Source: Mycolicibacterium vaccae NBRC 14118 = CIP 105934 (GTDB lineage Bacteria > Actinomycetota > Actinomycetes > Mycobacteriales > Mycobacteriaceae). Taken from it: 37,925 nucleotides of DNA. Where the stretch lies: the NCBI RefSeq assembly GCF_001552715.1, contig NZ_BCRS01000040.1, forward strand, positions 1-37,925. The letters are read 5' to 3'. The position numbers and the translations under genes are program-made. Positions 34,398 through 37,925 of this stretch are shown here, one piece after another. How positions within the stretch are numbered: the stretch's first letter is position 1; each line of letters opens with the position of its first letter. A model generated the notes under the pieces. It saw nothing but the letters and a program-made list of their open reading frames with translations. It made no database searches and was not told the DNA's origin.

Positions 34398-34853
34398 CTA
34401 GCCCGCTACGACAGTCAGCGACAGCTCGGCGTTCACCTCGGGGTGCAGCCGCACGCCGACGGTGTGGGTGCCGGTCGTCTTGATGTGCGCCTTGGGCAGG
34501 CTGACGGTCCGCTTGTCGAGGTTCGGTCCGCCGGCCTTCTTGATCGCGGCGACGACGTCTGCCGCGGTGACCGAACCGAACAGCTTGCCGGAGTCACCCG
34601 CGCTCTTGACCGACAGCTCGACGTTGTCGAGTGCCTCGATCGCCTGCTTGAGCTCGTTGGCGTGCTCCAGGCCCTTGACGCTCTTGAGCTCCTGGGCGCG
34701 ACGGATGTCGTCGGCCTGGCGCTGGGCGCCACGGGTGGCCACGATCGCCAGCCCGCGGGGCAGCAGGTAGTTGCGGCCGTAGCCGTCCTTGACCTCGACG
34801 GCGTCACCGGGGGCTCCGAGGTGCTCGACCTCGGCAGTCAGAATCAGTTTCAT
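34398..34853 (-). CDS. rplI: 50S ribosomal protein L9
   Basis: 151 residues, full length. The N-terminal L9 motif is [36 protein letters not shown] in type: [15 protein letters not shown] is diagnostic. A long connecting helix ([14 protein letters not shown] region) and the C-terminal rRNA-binding domain ([28 protein letters not shown]) follow. L9 binds 23S rRNA near the L1 stalk. The frame is open further upstream, but ATG 34853 is the conserved start and lies 11 bases after the rpsR stop. Last gene of the rpsF-ssb-rpsR-rplI operon, with a hairpin behind it. Confidence 0.97.
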   Translation of the reverse strand: MKLILTAEVEHLGAPGDAVEVKDGYGRNYLLPRGLAIVATRGAQRQADDIRRAQELKSVKGLEHANELKQAIEALDNVELSVKSAGDSGKLFGSVTAADVVAAIKKAGGPNLDKRTVSLPKAHIKTTGTHTVGVRLHPEVNAELSLTVVAG

Positions 34854-34864
34854 TGTCGTGGTCC

Positions 34865-35131
34865 TTATCGCGTCGACGAGCTGAACGGCAGCAGGGCGAC
34901 CTCGCGGGCGTTCTTGACCGCGATCGCGATATCGCGCTGGTGCTGAACGCAGTTGCCCGTCACCCGGCGGGCACGGATCTTGCCGCGCTCGCTGATGTAG
35001 GTACGGAGCAGCTGGGTGTCCTTGTAGTCGATCACCTGGTTCTTGCCCTTCTTCGAGCAGAACACGCACTTGCGAGTCTTGACCGGCTTCTCCGGAGCCG
35101 GGCGCCTCTTGGTTGAGGAGGACTTGGCCAT
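34865..35131 (-). CDS. rpsR: 30S ribosomal protein S18 (zinc-ligand, C+ form)
   Basis: 88 residues. It carries KCVFCSKKG and [12 protein letters not shown]; the Cys set marks the zinc-binding C+ form, as opposed to the C- paralogue made under zinc starvation in mycobacteria. [17 protein letters not shown] is the S18 core. S18 pairs with S6 (rpsF, same operon) on the 30S platform. The sequence agrees closely with M. tuberculosis RpsR1 as I recall it. Confidence 0.97.
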   Translation of the reverse strand: MAKSSSTKRRPAPEKPVKTRKCVFCSKKGKNQVIDYKDTQLLRTYISERGKIRARRVTGNCVQHQRDIAIAVKNAREVALLPFSSSTR

Positions 35132-35167
35132 GTGTCTATCTCTTTCTGAAAATCACTGATTGGTATG

Positions 35168-35677
35168 TCAGAAGGGCGGTTCGTCGTCGGCGCCGCCGAA
35201 CGAGCCCGATGCGGGCGCACTGCCCCACGGGTCCTCGGCCGGCGCGCTGTTGGCAGCGGGACGCGAGTTACCGCCCCCGCCGCCACCGAATCCGCCGCCC
35301 CCGCCGCCACTGCGGCTGGCTTTGTTGACCTTGGCGGTCGCGTAGCGCAGTGAAGGTCCGATCTCCTCGACCTCGACCTCCATCACGGTGCGCTTCTCGC
35401 CTTCACGAGTCTCGAAGGAGCGCTGCTTGAGCCGACCGGTCACGATGACCCGCGATCCGCGAGTCAAGCTCTCCGCGACGTTCTCGGCGGCCTCGCGCCA
35501 GATGTTGCACCGCAGGAACAGCGCTTCGCCGTCCTTCCACTCGCCGCTCTGGCGGTCGTAGATGCGCGGGGTGGACGCAACCGTGAAGTTGGCCACCGCG
35601 GCACCGGAAGGGGTGAAGCGCAGTTCGGGATCTGCCGTCAGGTTTCCGACGACGGTAATGGTGGTGTCACCAGCCAC
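35168..35677 (-). CDS. ssb: Single-stranded DNA-binding protein
   Basis: 169 residues. The OB fold ([51 protein letters not shown]) covers the first ~110 residues. A Gly/Asn/Pro-rich flexible tail ends in the acidic tip DDEPPF, which recruits partner proteins. It coats single-stranded DNA at forks and repair sites as a tetramer. In mycobacteria, as here, it lies between rpsF and rpsR. GTG/ATG start at 35677 has AGGAGG-type spacing upstream. Confidence 0.97.
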   Translation of the reverse strand: MAGDTTITVVGNLTADPELRFTPSGAAVANFTVASTPRIYDRQSGEWKDGEALFLRCNIWREAAENVAESLTRGSRVIVTGRLKQRSFETREGEKRTVMEVEVEEIGPSLRYATAKVNKASRSGGGGGGFGGGGGGNSRPAANSAPAEDPWGSAPASGSFGGADDEPPF

Positions 35678-35774
35678 GAGTTCCTCCTATGCCTTCTGCT
35701 CTTCGCGCGAGCGCTCATCGCCGGGTGGCGTGTTGAGCGCGAGCCTACGCAGCGGTTCCGACGATCGGCACCCT

Positions 35775-36065
35775 TTAGTGCTTGTCGGTCCGCATCACCT
35801 TGGTCCGCAGCACGGACTCGTTCAGGTTGAGCTGACGGTCGAGCTCGGACACCGTCGCGGGCTCGGCCTTGACGTCGACGATCGCGTAGATGCCCTCGGC
35901 ATGCTTGGCGATCTCGTAGGCCAGGCGCCGCCGGCCCCAGATGTCGACCTTGTCGACACTGCCGCCGTCCTTGCGGATGACGTTCAGGAACGTCTCCAGC
36001 GACGGAGCTACGGTGCGCTCGTCAAGTGTGGGGTCGAGAATGACCATGATTTCGTATGGACGCAT
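35775..36065 (-). CDS. rpsF: 30S ribosomal protein S6
   Basis: 96 residues from ATG 36065: [53 protein letters not shown], full length and nearly the same as M. tuberculosis S6 as recalled. The frame extends 12 codons upstream, but that stretch contains the ribosome site AGGAGGTGA. First gene of the rpsF-ssb-rpsR-rplI operon; S6 forms a dimer with S18. Confidence 0.97.
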   Translation of the reverse strand: MRPYEIMVILDPTLDERTVAPSLETFLNVIRKDGGSVDKVDIWGRRRLAYEIAKHAEGIYAIVDVKAEPATVSELDRQLNLNESVLRTKVMRTDKH

Positions 36066-36216
36066 GAGAAACCCATCACCTCCTCTGGTCTTGTCGGCCA
36101 CGGCGTGTCCGTGGCAGGAGGGTCGCCTGCGTCGGCAACTGGCCCAGGCTACCGGAATGGCCGCTGATCTGCGAAATCGACCGTGATCGGGCGCGCAATG
36201 CGACAGTGGGTGTCGC

Positions 36217-37925
36217 TTAGCGCGCCGAAGTCACCAGGGGACGGGGGCGCAGCCAGTCCGGAAGCCAGCGCGGCGGTGCGTCGGGAGCCCGGTCGAACAC
36301 CCCGCCCGCGGGATCGTCGACCCCGCCCTGGCGGACCAGGTCCAGCTGCGGCCGGTAGATCTCGCGAATCACCAACGCGCACAACGTGACCACTGCGATG
36401 TCGCGCAGCAGCACCGTCGCGGTGAACGCCTGCTCGGGCAGTCCCATGTTCTGCTCGCCGAACAGATACAGCATCCGCGGCACCCACACGAGCATGTCGA
36501 CGGTCATCCACGCCAGCAGAACCCGCCGGTGCGGCAGCGCCAGCACCGCCAGCGGCACCAGCCACAGCGAGAACTGCGGGCTCCACACCTTGTTCGTCAG
36601 CAGGAACGCCGCCACCACCAGGAACGCGATCTGGGCGACCCGCGGGCGCCGCTCCGCGGTCAGCACGATGTAGCCGATCGCGATGCAGCACGCCACGAAC
36701 AACGCGGCGCTGATCGTGTTCAGCACCACCGGCGGCTCCCAGAGCCCGAGGTCGGGATCGAAGCCGCGCCAGCCGGTGAACGACCGCACCACGTTGTAGA
36801 TCGAATCCATGTCCTCACCGCGACGGGTGTTGAGCCGGAAGAACTCCGACCACCCGCGCGGGAACAGCACCATGATCGGCAGGTTCACCACCAGCCAGGC
36901 CAGCGCCGCGGCCACCGTGGTCTTGCCGACCTCCCGCAGCCGGCCGGTGCGCACCGCCAGCAGTATCAACGGAACCAGCAGCAGCAGCGGATACAGCTTG
37001 GCCGCCACGCCCAGCCCGATCAGCACGCCGGCCAGCACCGGTCTTCGCCGCGCCCACGCCAGCAGCGCGCACGCCGCGAAAGCCGTTGCCAGCGCGTCGA
37101 AGTTGGTGAAGATCTGGAAGATGACGATCGGGGAGGCGGCCAGCAGCGCGGCATCCCAGATCCGCCGCGTCCCCGCCAGCATCGCCGTCGCCCACAGCGT
37201 CGTCAGCCACGCCAACGCGAGCCCGAACGCGGCGATGTTGAAGAACATCACCACCTCGGCGATCACCGGCGCCGACACCAGTTTGGTGAGCGCCGTGTAC
37301 GTCTTGGCGACCGTCATCGACAGGTACTGGTAGAGCCCGGTCAGCACCGGATACTCCATGTAGCGCACCGCGGGCTCGCCGTCGTACTGCACCTGCGGTG
37401 TGCCCTCGGCGTTGGTCTCGATCCAGCTGGACTTGTACGGGAACTTGCCGAGGTTCAGCAGTTCCGCGGTGTAGAGCGGAACGGTGTCGGAGTAGCACAG
37501 CTGGTAGTAGGCGCGCTGGTTCTCCCAGTTGGCGACCCGCTGATCGGCCGGACCCGTGCCGGTGGTCTGCAGGCACGCGGCCTTGGTCGAGTAGCCCAGC
37601 GCGAGGAACACCAGCGCGATGATCATCATGACCCGCAGCGGCGTGAGGAAGCGGGTGCGCCCGATCAACGCGTGCCGGCCGACGGGCCCGCCGATGGTGC
37701 CCGACAGCGCTGCGCCGATCGCGTCGGTGCGGCTGGGGAAATCGCGGGTGTCGAGACTCCGCCGGTCTTCGGCCAGCGGAGCCGGCGAAACCAGCCCGGC
37801 CGGCGGAGCCGGCGAGACCAACCCAGCCGACGGAGCCGGCGAGACCAACCCGGCCGGCGGAGCCGGCGAGTCCGGCCCAGTCTGCCCCGCCGGCGCGACG
37901 AGGTCGGCCGGCGAATCGTGCTCCG
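36217..37925 (-). CDS. GT87-type polytopic membrane glycosyltransferase, Rv0051 homologue (5' end at window edge)
   Basis: At least 568 residues; the frame is open to the window edge and no ATG, GTG or TTG precedes TTG 37848, so the start may lie outside. After a Pro/Ala/Ser-rich repeat tail come about ten hydrophobic helices with conserved segments [21 protein letters not shown], then [39 protein letters not shown] and [21 protein letters not shown]. These match the GT-C superfamily (GT87), lipid-linked mannosyl/arabinosyl transferases acting outside the membrane. Location two genes from rpsF mirrors Rv0051 in M. tuberculosis; its donor and acceptor are not established here. Separate from the ribosomal operon by about 150 bases. 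Confidence 0.88.
   Translation of the reverse strand, partial: EHDSPADLVAPAGQTGPDSPAPPAGLVSPAPSAGLVSPAPPAGLVSPAPLAEDRRSLDTRDFPSRTDAIGAALSGTIGGPVGRHALIGRTRFLTPLRVMMIIALVFLALGYSTKAACLQTTGTGPADQRVANWENQRAYYQLCYSDTVPLYTAELLNLGKFPYKSSWIETNAEGTPQVQYDGEPAVRYMEYPVLTGLYQYLSMTVAKTYTALTKLVSAPVIAEVVMFFNIAAFGLALAWLTTLWATAMLAGTRRIWDAALLAASPIVIFQIFTNFDALATAFAACALLAWARRRPVLAGVLIGLGVAAKLYPLLLLVPLILLAVRTGRLREVGKTTVAAALAWLVVNLPIMVLFPRGWSEFFRLNTRRGEDMDSIYNVVRSFTGWRGFDPDLGLWEPPVVLNTISAALFVACCIAIGYIVLTAERRPRVAQIAFLVVAAFLLTNKVWSPQFSLWLVPLAVLALPHRRVLLAWMTVDMLVWVPRMLYLFGEQNMGLPEQAFTATVLLRDIAVVTLCALVIREIYRPQLDLVRQGGVDDPAGGVFDRAPDAPPRWLPDWLRPRPLVTSAR
37773..37875. repeat. 27-bp tandem repeat coding for a nine-residue unit
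   Basis: Three complete 27-base units (37788-37814, 37815-37841, 37842-37868), plus partial units on both sides, encode copies of LVSPAPxAG in the cytoplasmic N-terminal tail of the GT87 protein. Units differ by a few bases. A multiple of three keeps the frame when copies are gained or lost. Confidence 0.75.

Noticed and set aside
1..37925. CRISPR array, tRNA or rRNA genes
   Set aside because: No regularly spaced repeats, cloverleaf sequences or rRNA motifs were recognised by eye; the only tandem repeat is the coding minisatellite at 37773-37875.

Overview
The window looks like the chromosome of a fast-growing mycobacterium (Mycolicibacterium-like). It is GC-rich and carries mycobacterial protein families: F420-type luciferase-like oxidoreductases, a mycothiol-type isomerase, PknH-like kinases and an AhpC paralogue. 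The right end (GT87 membrane protein, rpsF, ssb, rpsR, rplI, then dnaB, all read leftwards) follows the order of M. tuberculosis Rv0051 to Rv0058. I recognised no tRNA, rRNA or CRISPR array.

Layout from left to right. At 1-3.3 kb a leftward GntR regulator is followed by an APH-fold small-molecule kinase and a class III aminotransferase-fold enzyme whose start overlaps the kinase stop. This resembles a kinase plus phospholyase pair. A second-type EPSP synthase gene diverges from the regulator (3.3-4.6 kb). At 4.8-8.5 kb lie a zinc alcohol dehydrogenase, an F420-type oxidoreductase and a quinone-oxidoreductase-like protein. At 8.5-11.4 kb are a nitroreductase relic, an AhpC-family protein that has lost every catalytic cysteine, a frameshifted IclR regulator, a small ribbon-helix-helix-like protein and a broken inverted copy of the alcohol dehydrogenase tail. 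At 11.4-14.5 kb are a secreted hydrolase with a long acidic linker and a DUF4174 plus CIA30-lipoprotein pair. At 14.9-20.2 kb are a TetR fragment, a mycothiol-dependent-type enzyme coupled to a frameshifted flavin monooxygenase, a truncated IS3-family element, an MSMEG_4141-type oxidoreductase and a broken MerR gene that keeps a 19-bp-spacer promoter.

From 20.4 to 22.5 kb the DNA is a scrapyard: an OLD-family ATPase N-terminus, a Shedu/DUF4263-like C-terminus and a partial gene of unknown family, probably a decayed defence locus. From 22.6 to 30.2 kb comes a compact, apparently intact envelope-signalling block: three transmembrane Ser/Thr kinases, two of them clear duplicates, interleaved with a lipoprotein peptidoglycan amidase and a lipoprotein zinc metallopeptidase. 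A frameshifted RraA-family gene follows. dnaB then carries an intein in its P-loop with the class 3 (W-C-T) signature and an intact LAGLIDADG endonuclease.

The segment from about 7 to 31 kb, just downstream of the conserved dnaB block, behaves as an accessory region. About eleven genes in it are broken or fragmentary, while the kinase block is open in all five frames. Three frame breaks (IclR, flavin monooxygenase, RraA) are single-base events, two of them in C or G runs, so assembly error must be excluded before calling those genes dead.
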